Assembly: GCA_900317325.1 (NCBI GenBank)
Contig: ONGE01000021.1
Coordinates: forward strand, 1-64,000
Direction of reading: 5' to 3'
Source of the DNA: an uncultured Prevotellaceae bacterium
GTDB lineage: Bacteria; Bacteroidota; Bacteroidia; Bacteroidales; Muribaculaceae
DNA: 64,000 nt
The notes under the pieces are model-generated. The model was not told the DNA's origin and made no database searches. It saw only the letters and a list, made by a program, of their open reading frames with translations. Position numbers and translations under genes: made by a program. Of the stretch, positions 27,185-36,697 are shown in pieces (position 1 is the stretch's first letter; each line of letters opens with the position of its first letter).

Positions 27185-28531
27185 TTATTTTTTCATATTC
27201 TTGACACACTCCTTGAACTGGTTGCCACGGTCGGCCATGCCGTTGAACAGGTCGAAACTGGCGCAGCACGGCGACAGCAGCACGGTGTGGCCCGGCTTGG
27301 CCAGTTCGCGGCACTTGGCCATGCACTCGGCCATGCCTCGGGCATCGGTCACGACAGGCACCATGCCGTCAAAGAACTCGTGCAACTTGGCATTATCCAC
27401 ACCCAGGCATACGATAGCCGTGACCTTTTCTTTGACCAGGGGCTCGATTTGGCTGTAGTCGTTGCCCTTGTCGATGCCGCCCAGGATGAGCACGCACGGC
27501 TCGTTCACACTCTCGAGCGCATACCAGCAGGCATCGACATTGGTGGCCTTGCTGTCGTTGATGTAGCGCACGCCATCGACCGTATCGACATACTCCAGGC
27601 GGTGGGGCACGGCCTCAAAGTCGGCCAGCGCCTCGCGGATGACGTCCTTGCGGATGTCGAACACCTGGGCCGACAAGCCTGCTGCCATCGTGTTGTAAAC
27701 ATTGTGCAAGCCCTTGAGCGACAGTTGCTCACGCGGAATTTCCCAACGGTCGCCGCCAATGTTGAAGTGGAGCATGCCCTGACGCATCCATGCCGCGTTG
27801 CGGTCATCGTCATCGGCCGTGAAACTCAGCAATTGTGACTCAAGATGGTGCTGGCGCAATTGCTCGGCGATGATGGGGTCGTTCTTCCAGAAGATGAAGG
27901 AATCCTCGCCGGTCTGGTTCTGGGTGATGCGGAACTTGGCTGCGGCATAGTTCTCCATCTTGTAGTCGTAGCGGTCCAGGTGGTCGGGCGTGATGTTGAG
28001 CAGCACAGCCACATTGGCTTTGAACTCATACATGTTGTCGAGCTGAAAACTGCTCAGCTCAATGATATACACGTCATGATGCTCGGTGGCTACCTGCAGG
28101 GCAAGGCTGCGGCCCACGTTACCAGCCAGACCGACGTTCATGCCCGCTTTCTTGAAGATATGGTAAGTGAGCTTGGTGGTGGTCGTCTTGCCGTTGCTGC
28201 CGGTGATGCACACCATCTTGGCGTCGGTGTAACGGCCGGCGAACTCGATTTCGCTCACGATGGGGATGCCTCGCTCGATGATTTGGGCGACCATGGGGGC
28301 CGTGTCGGGGATGCCCGGGCTCTTGACCACCTCATCGGCGTTGAGGATCTTCTCGGGCGTGTGTCCGCCTTCCTCCCACGCGATGTCATACTTGTCAAGC
28401 AGGTCCTTGTAGGTCTGGCCGATGGTGCCGGCATCGCTCAGCCACACGTCCATGCCCTTGACTTTGCCCAGCACGGCTGCTCCCGCGCCGCTCTCGCCGC
28501 CACCCAGCACTACTAATCGTTTTGTCGTCAT
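27185..28531 (-). CDS. murD: UDP-N-acetylmuramoylalanine--D-glutamate ligase
   Basis: A 448-residue cytoplasmic Mur ligase that adds D-glutamate. N-terminal Rossmann start RLVVLGGGESGAGAAVL (5-21); ATP loop GSNGKTTTTK (111-120); central domain LSSFQLDNM and LLNITPDHLDRYD (about 161-190); ligase domain YINDSKATNVDACWYALES (about 319-337), LGGIDKGNDYS, and the C-terminal LLSPCCASFDLF (about 418-429). Normal length. Placed between mraY and ftsW as in other Bacteroidetes. Confidence 0.97.
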   Translation of the reverse strand: MTTKRLVVLGGGESGAGAAVLGKVKGMDVWLSDAGTIGQTYKDLLDKYDIAWEEGGHTPEKILNADEVVKSPGIPDTAPMVAQIIERGIPIVSEIEFAGRYTDAKMVCITGSNGKTTTTKLTYHIFKKAGMNVGLAGNVGRSLALQVATEHHDVYIIELSSFQLDNMYEFKANVAVLLNITPDHLDRYDYKMENYAAAKFRITQNQTGEDSFIFWKNDPIIAEQLRQHHLESQLLSFTADDDDRNAAWMRQGMLHFNIGGDRWEIPREQLSLKGLHNVYNTMAAGLSAQVFDIRKDVIREALADFEAVPHRLEYVDTVDGVRYINDSKATNVDACWYALESVNEPCVLILGGIDKGNDYSQIEPLVKEKVTAIVCLGVDNAKLHEFFDGMVPVVTDARGMAECMAKCRELAKPGHTVLLSPCCASFDLFNGMADRGNQFKECVKNMKK

Positions 28532-28571
28532 GATAGATTCGTTGTCAGTTGTTGAAGTTAATTTGTTCTGA

Positions 28572-29831
28572 TTACCTGATCTTGAGTGTCACAAAGGTCA
28601 GTGCGGCCAGCAGGATGCTCACCAGGAAGAAGCGCATCACGATTTTGGCCTCGGGAATGCGATGGTCAGGCGTTTTTATCTTGTAGCCCCAAGTGATCTT
28701 CTCGGGGTCGATGGTGAAGTGATGATGCAAGGGCGTCATCTTGAACAGGCGCATGTTCTTGCCCTTGTGGCGCTTGACGTACCACACCTGCAAGATGACC
28801 GAGAGTTCCTCGATCAGGAAGATGCCGCACAGCAGAGGAATGAGCCATTCCTTGCGGATGAGCACGGCAAACACAGCGATGATGCCGCCCAGGCACAGGC
28901 TGCCCGTGTCGCCCATGAACACTTGGGCCGGGAATGAATTATACCACAGGAAGCCGATGGTGGCTCCGATGAATGCCGCGGCATATACTACCAGTTCACT
29001 GCTATCCGGGATGTACATGATATTCAGGTAGGATGAATAGATGACGTTGCCACCCAGATAGCACATGATGGCCAGGGCAACGCCGATGATCGCCGATGTT
29101 CCTGTCGCCAGTCCGTCCACACCGTCGGTCAGGTTGGCGCCGTTGCTCACTGCCGCGATGACAAAGATGGTCACCAGGATGAAGAGGATCCATCCGCCGG
29201 CCTGCTTGTACTTACCCATCCAGCCAGTGAAGTAGGCATAGTCGAAGTTGTGGTTCTTGACAAAGGGCAGGGTGGTCTTGGTGGCCTTTACAGCCTGCGA
29301 CTTGTGGATCTCGACCAGCTCGGGGGTCTCGTTGCGGTTGGTGACGTGAACGTTCTCGTTCATCACGATGGCGGGGCTCAAGTACATGGTCAGGCCCACG
29401 ATGAGTCCCAGACCCACCTGGCCCACGATCTTGAACTTGCCCTTGAGGCCGCGCTTGTCGTGGTGGAAGACCTTGATGTAGTCGTCGGCAAAGCCCAGCG
29501 CGCCGCACCACAGGGTGGACACGATCATGAGCAGCATGTAGACGTTGTTGAGTTTACCCAGCAACAGGCACGGCACCAGAATCGAGATAATGATGATGAT
29601 ACCGCCCATTGTGGGAGTGCCCTGCTTGGACGAGTTGCCGCCCAGTTTCTCCTCGCGCTCCTTGTCACACATCTGGTGGTTCTTGAGCTTGAAGATGATG
29701 CGACGGCCTATCACGATACCGATGAACAATGACAGGATGAAGGCGAATCCCGACCTGAAAGTGATGTACTCGAACAGGCGGGCACCTGGCACGTTATACT
29801 GCTGCAGGTAATGGAAAAGATGATATAACAT
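28572..29831 (-). CDS. mraY: phospho-N-acetylmuramoyl-pentapeptide transferase
   Basis: A 419-residue membrane enzyme with about ten helices that makes lipid I from UDP-MurNAc-pentapeptide and undecaprenyl phosphate. Signature blocks: GTPTMGGIIII (about 71-81), FADDYIKVFHHDKRGL (about 114-129, the DDxxK-type catalytic aspartates), NLTDGVDGLATGT (about 233-245) and MTPLHHHF (about 364-371). It is longer than E. coli MraY (360) because of a polar insertion after helix 4 (about 155-200, with NRNETPELVEIHKSQAVK). It follows murE by 26 bp. Confidence 0.97.
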   Translation of the reverse strand: MLYHLFHYLQQYNVPGARLFEYITFRSGFAFILSLFIGIVIGRRIIFKLKNHQMCDKEREEKLGGNSSKQGTPTMGGIIIIISILVPCLLLGKLNNVYMLLMIVSTLWCGALGFADDYIKVFHHDKRGLKGKFKIVGQVGLGLIVGLTMYLSPAIVMNENVHVTNRNETPELVEIHKSQAVKATKTTLPFVKNHNFDYAYFTGWMGKYKQAGGWILFILVTIFVIAAVSNGANLTDGVDGLATGTSAIIGVALAIMCYLGGNVIYSSYLNIMYIPDSSELVVYAAAFIGATIGFLWYNSFPAQVFMGDTGSLCLGGIIAVFAVLIRKEWLIPLLCGIFLIEELSVILQVWYVKRHKGKNMRLFKMTPLHHHFTIDPEKITWGYKIKTPDHRIPEAKIVMRFFLVSILLAALTFVTLKIR

Positions 29832-29857
29832 AGCCTATCTTGTGTTGGTTAATAATC

Positions 29858-31321
29858 TCATTTGTTCTCACCCTCAAAGACCTCAAGCACTTGCTCGCGG
29901 TCGTCGAAGTGATGTTTCACGCCGTTGATTTCCTGGTAGTCCTCATGGCCTTTGCCGGCCACGAGCACCACGTCGCCCGAGCGTGCAAGTTGGCATGCGG
30001 TGCGGATGGCTTGGCGACGGTCGGTGATGGTCAGCGTGGTGGAACGGCGGTCATCGGGCAGACCGACTTCCATCTGACGCAGAATCTCATCGGGATCCTC
30101 GGTGCGGGGATTGTCGCTGGTGAGGATGACACGGTCGCTGCGCATGGCAGCCTCGCGGGCCATGATGGGACGCTTGCCGGCGTCACGGTTGCCGCCACAG
30201 CCGCACACGGTGATGATATTGCCGCTGGTGCCCACCACCTCGCGGATGGTGTCGAGCACGTTAACAAGGGCGTCAGGGGTGTGGGCATAGTCCACGATGG
30301 CCGTGTAACCGCGCGGTGAACGCATGGTCTGGAAACGGCCTGCCACGGGCACCAGCATGCTTATCTTCACGAGCACCTGTTGCGGGTCAAAGCCCAACAG
30401 CAGCGAGGCTCCGTAAACCGAGAGCAGATTGTAGGCGTTGAAGCGGCCGGTGAACTGCACCTCCAGCTGGTTGCCGTTGAGTTCAAGGGTGGTGCCGTCG
30501 AGGCGTGACTCGACGATGCGGCCCTTGTAGTCGGCCAGGGAGCGCAGCGAGTAGCGGTATTTGTCGGCACGGGTGTTCTGAATCATCACCTCGCCCACCT
30601 TGTCATCGGCGTTCACCAGGGCAAAGGCACCCTTGGGCAAGGCGTCGAAGAACATTTTCTTGGCTGCGATGTAGTTGTCCACCGTCTTGTGGAAGTCCAT
30701 GTGGTCACGGGTAAGGTTTGTGAAGATGCCGCCGGCAAAGTTGATGCCCTCGATGCGTCCCTGCACACAGGCATGGGAGCTCACCTCCATGAAGGCGTAC
30801 TCACATCCGGCCTGCACCATGTCGTGCAACAGGCGGTTGAGCGTGAGGTGGTCGGGGGTCGTCTGTTTAGCAGGCAACTCGGTGGTGTCGATGATGTTTT
30901 TCACGGTGGACAGCAAGCCGGCCTTATAGCCCATCAGGCGCGCCATCTCGTAGAGCAGCGTGGCGGTCGTCGTCTTGCCGTTGGTGCCGGTGACGCCCAC
31001 CAGGCGCAGGCATTGTGACGGGTGGTCAAACCACTCGTCGGCCAGGTGCGACAGCGCGCTGACTGAGCTCTCGACCTGGATATAGGTGACCTCATCATTG
31101 AGCTGGGCAGGCAAGTCCTCGCACACGATGGCGCGTGCGCCTGCAGCGATCACGTTGTCGATGAAGCGGTGAGAATCCACTGCTACGCCCTTGATGGCGA
31201 TAAATATGGCTCCCGGTCGTGCTTGACGTGAGTCGTTGATGACGTCGGTTATTTCGATATCAGTGTCCCCAACCACCTGAAGCGGCTTGATGGACGTGAG
31301 TAATTGTGATAATATTTTCAT
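29858..31321 (-). CDS. murE: UDP-MurNAc-tripeptide synthetase (meso-DAP adding)
   Basis: A 487-residue cytoplasmic ligase that adds the third stem-peptide residue. ATP loop GTNGKTTTATLL (112-123); TNLTRDHMDFH (201-211); GRFNAYNLLSVYG (292-304); and TSDNPRTEDP (401-410). The DNPR motif (403-406) is the known marker for meso-diaminopimelate rather than lysine as substrate. This fits lysA, which decarboxylates meso-DAP, divergently placed near the cluster start. Starts 14 bp after ftsI ends. Confidence 0.97.
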   Translation of the reverse strand: MKILSQLLTSIKPLQVVGDTDIEITDVINDSRQARPGAIFIAIKGVAVDSHRFIDNVIAAGARAIVCEDLPAQLNDEVTYIQVESSVSALSHLADEWFDHPSQCLRLVGVTGTNGKTTTATLLYEMARLMGYKAGLLSTVKNIIDTTELPAKQTTPDHLTLNRLLHDMVQAGCEYAFMEVSSHACVQGRIEGINFAGGIFTNLTRDHMDFHKTVDNYIAAKKMFFDALPKGAFALVNADDKVGEVMIQNTRADKYRYSLRSLADYKGRIVESRLDGTTLELNGNQLEVQFTGRFNAYNLLSVYGASLLLGFDPQQVLVKISMLVPVAGRFQTMRSPRGYTAIVDYAHTPDALVNVLDTIREVVGTSGNIITVCGCGGNRDAGKRPIMAREAAMRSDRVILTSDNPRTEDPDEILRQMEVGLPDDRRSTTLTITDRRQAIRTACQLARSGDVVLVAGKGHEDYQEINGVKHHFDDREQVLEVFEGENK

Positions 31322-31335
31322 GACGAAGTTACGAT

Positions 31336-33462
31336 TTAGGAATTCTTTAATCTCAGGTCAATGCGTTGCCCGCGTTTGAACTCGGCTCCGGGACTGATGC
31401 TCTGGTTCACCACCATGCCCGTTCCGGTGAATGAAACATTCAGGCCGGCGTCTTCGAGCAGTCGGATGGCTTCGCGGATGTCCAGACCGATTACACAGGG
31501 CACGCCTTTCTCCACCTTGACGGGGCGGGCATAGCGGTGTGAAGACTTGATGTTCAAGCCGCGCTGGATGTTGTTGATCTTGTTGTCGCCCTGTGATGCG
31601 AACAGGGTGGGGAAGTTCTTGCTTTCATCGCTCGAGTCCCCTTTCTTGTTGACAACGCCAAAGCCGGGTTTGGAACCGAGCAGGCCGTGGGCATACATCT
31701 TGCGGGCGATGTTCTTGAGCACCATTCCGCTGCTGGCTCCGGCGCCACGGTCGGCACCCAGCATGAGCACGATGCACGAGTATTTGGGCTTGTCATAGGG
31801 GAAGAAGCCGCAGAAGGCCAGACGCTTTCGCGCGCCGTACTTGCCGTTGATGACCTCAAAGGCGGTGCCCGTCTTGCCGGCGATTTCCACCATGGAGTCC
31901 TTCACCCAGTGCCTTGCCGTGCCGTGGTCACCCCACACCACGTCGTGGAGCATGGTGCGCAGTTTGCGTGCATTCTCGGGCGAGCACACCTGCTTGCGGA
32001 TGTAAGTCACCGGAATGATGGAGTCAGGTTCTCCGGCACGCGACAGTTTCTTGAACAGGCGGGGACGAACATACTTGCCGTCGTTGGCAATGGCGTTGTA
32101 CATGGCCAGGGTGCACAGCGGCGGGATGCGCGTGCCGTAGCCGTAGGCCTGGCGCGAGAGCACCACCTTGCCGCCCTCGTTGATGTTGGCGCTGTGGAAC
32201 CACGGCGTCTCTTCGCCGGCGATGCCCGAGTGGAAGGGCTCAAAGAAGCCCATCCCTTTTAGGCGCTCCTGGAATGCAGGCGGGTTGGAGCCGTATTTCT
32301 TGGTGATGATCTTGGCCATACCGATGTTTGACGAGGTCTCGATGATCTCGCGCACCGATCGTGAGGCGGCGCCATGGGAGTCGGTGATGGGATTGCCGCC
32401 GGCATATACCCATGACGAACCAGTGGTCCATCTCTCCTCGATATTGTCGACGATGCCGTCCTCGAGTGCCACCATCATCGAGATGGTCTTCACCACCGAA
32501 CCGGGCTCGTAGCCCAACACGGCATGGTTGATGTTCTCGACATACTCGCCCGGGTTGGTCTTGCTGCGCTCCAGGTTGCTGATGGCCTTGATGTCGCCGG
32601 TGGCTACTTCCATGAGCACGCAGGTGCCCCACTCGGCGCCGGTCTCGATGCACATGTTGTTGAGCTCGTTCTCGACGATGTCCTGCAACTGCACGTTGAT
32701 GGTCGTGGTGATGTCATAGCCCTTGATGGCCGGCACACTCTCGGCCGGCACGATGGCATTGGTCAGCTGGATGTTGCGGGCGATGCCGGGCGTGCCGAAC
32801 AGCAGTGAGTCGAGCGCGCTTTCCAGTCCCGTGCGGCCATGGATGCCCGTGCTGTCCAGGTTGCCGATACTGCGCGCCGCCATGGCACCGTAGGGCTTGG
32901 TGCGGCGCACGTACAGCTCGTAGTAGAAGCCGTTCTTGTTCTTGGGCAGATTGAAGAAGGGGAACCTGCGCAGGCGAGAATACTGCCTGTGGGTCACCAT
33001 GTAGGGGAACAACCTGTAAGCATGGTTTTTGCGAACCTTCTTGGTCTTGTCGGCAGGATCCTCCTTGGCTGCATCAAGGATGTTCTTGCGGTCGGTCATG
33101 ATCTTCTCGCGCCACTGGGTTGCGGTCATCGTCGTGTCGAACCTGGCCAGACTGTCGCACAAGGGTGCGATGTATTTCTTGAGGGTGTCTTCCTCGATGC
33201 CCTGTGTGAACCAGTCGATGCGAATCACATAGAACTGAAGATTGGCGGCGAGCACAGTGCCGTCGTCGGCAAGCAACTTGCCGCGTTCGGGCGGAATGAG
33301 GGTGATGCTGTCGAGCACGGCTTTAGCCTTGTCGTTCCAGGCTTGAGCCTGAAAGACCGTGATCTTGAGCATGTTCCAGACAATCATGAATGAGAAGAGC
33401 AGCATCATTCCCACCACGAGCGCATAGCGCCACAGGATATGTCCTTTGTTGTTCTGCTTCAT
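31336..33462 (-). CDS. ftsI: division transpeptidase FtsI (PBP3) with C-terminal PASTA domain
   Basis: A 708-residue bitopic penicillin-binding protein that cross-links septal murein. Cytoplasmic start and membrane segment at about 11-33; dimerisation domain with GIHGRTGLESALDSLLFG (about 206-223); transpeptidase motifs SVVK (322-325, active Ser 322), SSN (377-379) and KTGT (530-533). The last ~60 residues (VEKGVPCVIGLDIREAIRLL onward) form one PASTA domain; these are common on Gram-positive PBPs and Bacteroidetes FtsI, absent from the E. coli protein. Works with FtsW two genes downstream of murE-mraY-murD. Follows ftsL by 39 bp. Confidence 0.96.
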   Translation of the reverse strand: MKQNNKGHILWRYALVVGMMLLFSFMIVWNMLKITVFQAQAWNDKAKAVLDSITLIPPERGKLLADDGTVLAANLQFYVIRIDWFTQGIEEDTLKKYIAPLCDSLARFDTTMTATQWREKIMTDRKNILDAAKEDPADKTKKVRKNHAYRLFPYMVTHRQYSRLRRFPFFNLPKNKNGFYYELYVRRTKPYGAMAARSIGNLDSTGIHGRTGLESALDSLLFGTPGIARNIQLTNAIVPAESVPAIKGYDITTTINVQLQDIVENELNNMCIETGAEWGTCVLMEVATGDIKAISNLERSKTNPGEYVENINHAVLGYEPGSVVKTISMMVALEDGIVDNIEERWTTGSSWVYAGGNPITDSHGAASRSVREIIETSSNIGMAKIITKKYGSNPPAFQERLKGMGFFEPFHSGIAGEETPWFHSANINEGGKVVLSRQAYGYGTRIPPLCTLAMYNAIANDGKYVRPRLFKKLSRAGEPDSIIPVTYIRKQVCSPENARKLRTMLHDVVWGDHGTARHWVKDSMVEIAGKTGTAFEVINGKYGARKRLAFCGFFPYDKPKYSCIVLMLGADRGAGASSGMVLKNIARKMYAHGLLGSKPGFGVVNKKGDSSDESKNFPTLFASQGDNKINNIQRGLNIKSSHRYARPVKVEKGVPCVIGLDIREAIRLLEDAGLNVSFTGTGMVVNQSISPGAEFKRGQRIDLRLKNS

Positions 33463-33501
33463 TGTGTTTTGCTTTTAGTTTGAGTCGGGGTTATAGTGTG
33501 G

Positions 33502-33849
33502 TTATTTGGACTTGAGCTCATAAGGGGGGTCAAGGGGGGCATCCAAGCCCAGGTTGCGCTGATTCATGAGCTTCACCATCTCGCTCTCGCGGATCATGGA
33601 GTTGTACTGTGCACTGGCGTTGACAAGATCGGTCTGGGCGTTGGCAAGGTCGGTCTTCAACGACAGCAGTTCCTGGATGCTGCGTTGGCAAGCGAATTTG
33701 TTGCCGATGTAGGCAAGGGCCATGGCGACGATAAAGACGGCGTATACCCAATTGCGCTTGAAGAACTCAAGCGAGAGCATACGGCCCTGGAGAAAGTCCC
33801 TGCTGGCCTTCTTGCTGGTTGCGGCTGCTGTATTTTTCTTGTCGTTCAT
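33502..33849 (-). CDS. ftsL: FtsL-like division protein
   Basis: A 115-residue bitopic protein: a basic N-terminal ~35 residues, one membrane segment (about 33-47, NWVYAVFIVAMALAYIG), then a periplasmic heptad-rich coiled coil (SIQELLSLKTDLANAQTDL). Sequence conservation of FtsL is weak everywhere; the call rests on size, topology and position between rsmH and ftsI. It would form the FtsQ-FtsB-FtsL bridge that activates FtsW/FtsI; no ftsB candidate is in this window. Confidence 0.85.
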   Translation of the reverse strand: MNDKKNTAAATSKKASRDFLQGRMLSLEFFKRNWVYAVFIVAMALAYIGNKFACQRSIQELLSLKTDLANAQTDLVNASAQYNSMIRESEMVKLMNQRNLGLDAPLDPPYELKSK

Positions 33850-33890
33850 TGTTGTTGACGCTGTTGTAGTTTTAGATACTGATTGAGTGG

Positions 33891-34817
33891 TTACTGATTG
33901 TTGCTGTCGGCTTGTGGACCGATGAATTCGGCGACGCGTAGCTTGGCGCTGCGCGAGCGCGGGTTGAGTGACACCTCTTCGGCGCTGGGGACGATGACCT
34001 TGCCGGTAATGACCCGCCAGGGCGTGTTGACTCGGCCATAGAAGTCTTTCTCCTGCTTGCCCTCAACGTTGCCGGTTCGCATGAAGTTCTTGACCATGCG
34101 GTCTTCAAGCGAGTGGTAGGTGATGATGGCCAATCGTCCGCCGGGGTTGAGCACCTCAAGCGACTGCGACAGCAGTTTGCGCAGGGCGGTAAGTTCGCCG
34201 TTGACCTCGATGCGCAACGCCTGAAACACCATCGATAGCTCTTTCTTCTCCTGGGCCGGCTTGAGCAGGGGGCGAACGGCTTCGACCAGCTCTCCGGTCG
34301 TGGATAAGGGACGGGCCTTCATGATGGCGGCTGCTATGCGGCGCGACTGTCGTAGTTCGCCGTACAGGTAGAGCACATCGGCTAGTCGCTCCTCGCTGTA
34401 GGTGTCCAGCAGGTCCTTGGCGCTGAACGGGGCGGCGCGGTTCATGCGCATGTCCAGGGGCGCATCGGCACGGAAGGTGAAGCCTCGTTCCACGTCATCG
34501 AAGTGATGGAATGACACTCCCAAATCGGCGAGAATGCCGTCAACGCCGTTGATGCCGTAATAGCGCAGGAAGTTCTTCAAGTAGGCGAAATTTCCGTGTG
34601 CAAACGTAAACCTGTCATCATCCAGGCTGTTGCGTCGGGCATCCATATCCTGGTCCATACCCACAAGACGACCCTTCGGGCCCAAGCGGGATAAAATGGC
34701 ACGACTGTGACCGCCGCCACCAAAGGTGGCGTCAACGTAATTGCCGTCGGGCTTGATGGCAAGCCCCTCAATGCTCTCATTGAGCAGCGCAGGTATGTGA
34801 TACACAGTCGGTTCCAT
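33891..34817 (-). CDS. rsmH: 16S rRNA m4C1402 methyltransferase
   Basis: A 308-residue SAM-dependent enzyme that methylates C1402 of 16S rRNA. The ATG at 34817 (MEPTVYHIPALLNE) is chosen because it gives the family start; the longer frame adds a 37-residue stretch read from 12-bp tandem repeats. Motifs: YVDATFGGGGHSRAIL (SAM loop, about 26-41), GILADLGVSFHHFD (about 97-110), RMNRAAPFSAKDLL (about 125-138) and IITYHSLEDRMVKNFM (about 233-248). First gene of the dcw cluster; the usual mraZ is not upstream of it. Confidence 0.96.
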   Translation of the reverse strand: MEPTVYHIPALLNESIEGLAIKPDGNYVDATFGGGGHSRAILSRLGPKGRLVGMDQDMDARRNSLDDDRFTFAHGNFAYLKNFLRYYGINGVDGILADLGVSFHHFDDVERGFTFRADAPLDMRMNRAAPFSAKDLLDTYSEERLADVLYLYGELRQSRRIAAAIMKARPLSTTGELVEAVRPLLKPAQEKKELSMVFQALRIEVNGELTALRKLLSQSLEVLNPGGRLAIITYHSLEDRMVKNFMRTGNVEGKQEKDFYGRVNTPWRVITGKVIVPSAEEVSLNPRSRSAKLRVAEFIGPQADSNNQ

Positions 34818-34853
34818 TGCTATCGTAGTTGCTATCGTAATTGCTATCGTTGT
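34818..34853. repeat. three 12-bp tandem repeats just upstream of rsmH start
   Basis: Three consecutive near-identical 12-mers, TGCTATCGTAGT, TGCTATCGTAAT and TGCTATCGTTGT, lie immediately 5' of the rsmH ATG, in the leader between the promoter and the start. Repeat number changes here would alter leader length of the whole dcw operon. Confidence 0.75.
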
Positions 34854-34882
34854 GTGCAGGTATCCCACTTTTTTGGGGACTT

Positions 34883-34916
34883 CAAAGGTACAACTTTTTT
34901 TTGAATGATTTGCAAA
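34883..34916 (-). promoter_or_regulatory. predicted promoter of the dcw cluster
   Basis: Minus-strand TACCTTTG at 34883-34890 (exact TAnnTTTG) with TTTG at 34913-34916, 22 bp away, slightly more than the usual 19-21. It would start transcription about 60 nt upstream of rsmH. The 34818-35280 spacer is strongly AT-rich and holds no gene, only the two divergent promoter regions. Confidence 0.55.
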
Positions 34917-35148
34917 TACAAATATCAAATTTACAATTTTGAAAATAAAAATTGTTAACAGGCCTTGTTAATAACTTTAATGATGCTGAAATTCAAGTGA
35001 TTATGTGGTAGTTTACAAGTGTAAAATTTCCCCCTAATTTTATCGTTTTTTTGCCCGGTTTTTTTTGTTTTGTTCGGCAAAATTCAATGGAAAACGATAT
35101 TTTAACAGATTTTACAGATTGTAAATACTTTTTCAATTATTTTTTTAA

Positions 35149-35156
35149 TACTTTTG
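35149..35156 (+). promoter_or_regulatory. predicted -7 element for lysA
   Basis: TACTTTTG, exact TAnnTTTG consensus, in AT-rich DNA about 125 bp upstream of the chosen lysA start. No TTG at the standard -33 distance. Confidence 0.4.
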
Positions 35157-35280
35157 CCTGTGAATTACCAGCGGTCATGCAGATATTTGCTGGAATGATT
35201 CAAGTGATTTAAGGTGATTAGTGCAAAGCGCTAATGCTCTGTGTCTTCTCATCATCAACCAATATTCAGACATCGCGAAT

Positions 35281-36453
35281 ATGAGCACAGAATTGACAAA
35301 GCATCAAGGCTTTGATATGAATCTCATCAGGTGTAACGATACACCGTTTTACTATTATGACATGGGTGTGTTGAGAAATACACTCAACGAAATCAAGCGC
35401 CAGATAAAAGGCTGGCCCTACGTCGTGCACTATGCACTCAAAGCCAATGGTAACCCTCACCTGGTCAAGGAAATAGCATCGACAGGCGTTGGCGCCGATC
35501 TGGTGAGTGGCGGTGAGTTGCAGGCGGCTCTTGAAGCCGGATTCAAACCCGAAGAAATGAACTTCTCGGGAGTGGGGAAGACTGATTGGGAAATCAGACT
35601 CGGCTTGAGCTACGGGATTGGCAGCTTCAACGTGGAATCGCTTCCTGAACTCGAGGTCATCAATGAGCTGGCTCGTGAAATGGACCTGATGGCCAATGTC
35701 GCCATCAGGGTGAATCCCGACATTGACGCGCATACCCACAAGTACATTACCACCGGAACCGCCGACAACAAGTTCGGCATCAATATCGAGTCGCTGGATG
35801 AAGTGGTGGAAAAGGCGATGCAGTTGTCCAATATTCACCTCAAGGGACTGCATTTCCACATCGGTTCCCAAATTACTGAGATGAAGCCGTTTGCCATGTT
35901 GTGTAATACGGTTAACGTGCTGATAGACAGATATGAACGACAAGGGATTCATTTTGAGCTGATTAATGTTGGCGGCGGCTTGGGCATCGATTATTCATCG
36001 CCTGACCAGCATCCGTTGCCCGATTTCCAAGCATACTTCGACACGTTCAAGAACCGACTGAAACCTAGACCCGGCCAGATGATTCACTTCGAGCTGGGGC
36101 GTGCCATCGTGGGCATGTGCGGTTCCTTGATTTCACGAGTGGTCTATGTCAAGGAGAATCGCGACAAGAAATTCGTCATCCTCGATGCCGGCATGACCGA
36201 CCTGATCAGGCCGGCACTCTACGAGGCACATCATGAGATTCAAAACTTGACATCGACAAGTGACAAGTTTGAGCTCTATGACGTGGTGGGGCCCGTTTGT
36301 GAATCCAGCGACACGTTTGCTCGCGACTGCAGGCTGCCGCTCACGCGCCGTGGCGACATGATTGCCATTCGCGCCGCCGGAGCCTATGGAGAGTCGATGT
36401 CATCGACCTACAACATGCGTCGCCTGCCAGGCAGTGCCTTTGCCAGCGAATAG
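35281..36453 (+). CDS. lysA: diaminopimelate decarboxylase
   Basis: A 390-residue PLP enzyme of the alanine-racemase fold that makes lysine from meso-DAP. Start: I use the ATG at 35281; an ATG at 35317 (MNLIRCNDTPFYYYD) is also possible and closer to the family start, while the GTG at 35221 gives an unlikely leader. Motifs: VVHYALKANGNPHLVK with the PLP lysine at about residue 50, HFHIGSQITE (about 197-206), NVGGGLGIDY (about 234-243) and GPVCESSDTFARD near the C-terminus (the CESSD substrate-binding block). The gene competes with MurE for DAP. It ends at a clear terminator. Confidence 0.93.
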   Translation: MSTELTKHQGFDMNLIRCNDTPFYYYDMGVLRNTLNEIKRQIKGWPYVVHYALKANGNPHLVKEIASTGVGADLVSGGELQAALEAGFKPEEMNFSGVGKTDWEIRLGLSYGIGSFNVESLPELEVINELAREMDLMANVAIRVNPDIDAHTHKYITTGTADNKFGINIESLDEVVEKAMQLSNIHLKGLHFHIGSQITEMKPFAMLCNTVNVLIDRYERQGIHFELINVGGGLGIDYSSPDQHPLPDFQAYFDTFKNRLKPRPGQMIHFELGRAIVGMCGSLISRVVYVKENRDKKFVILDAGMTDLIRPALYEAHHEIQNLTSTSDKFELYDVVGPVCESSDTFARDCRLPLTRRGDMIAIRAAGAYGESMSSTYNMRRLPGSAFASE

Positions 36454-36522
36454 CAGTGCATAGCAATACTGCAACTTGCTGCAGGCATTATCATTTAAGT
36501 GTACTTGTGACAACAGATTGTG

Positions 36523-36550
36523 AAAGGGTGATGGCCTCATCACCTTTTTT
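36523..36550 (+). terminator. intrinsic terminator of lysA
   Basis: Stem GGTGATG (36527-36533) with CATCACC (36538-36544), 4-nt loop, extended by A-T pairs and followed by six Ts. It is 74 bp past the lysA stop. Confidence 0.85.
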
Positions 36551-36664
36551 CTTGACTTTAATAAAAATGCGTTATTCTGCTGTTAAACAGCTTTTTAGGC
36601 CTTTTGTTCAAAAAAAAGACAAAAAATTATTACTGAAACCTATAGCAAAATAAAAAAATATAAG

Positions 36665-36672
36665 TACATTTG
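36665..36672 (+). promoter_or_regulatory. -7 promoter element for the Lrp-type gene
   Basis: TACATTTG, exact TAnnTTTG, 26 bp before the ATG at 36698; gives a leader of about 20 nt. No matching -33 TTG. Confidence 0.5.
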
Positions 36673-36697
36673 CCAAGAGTTACCAAAATTTGATCTC

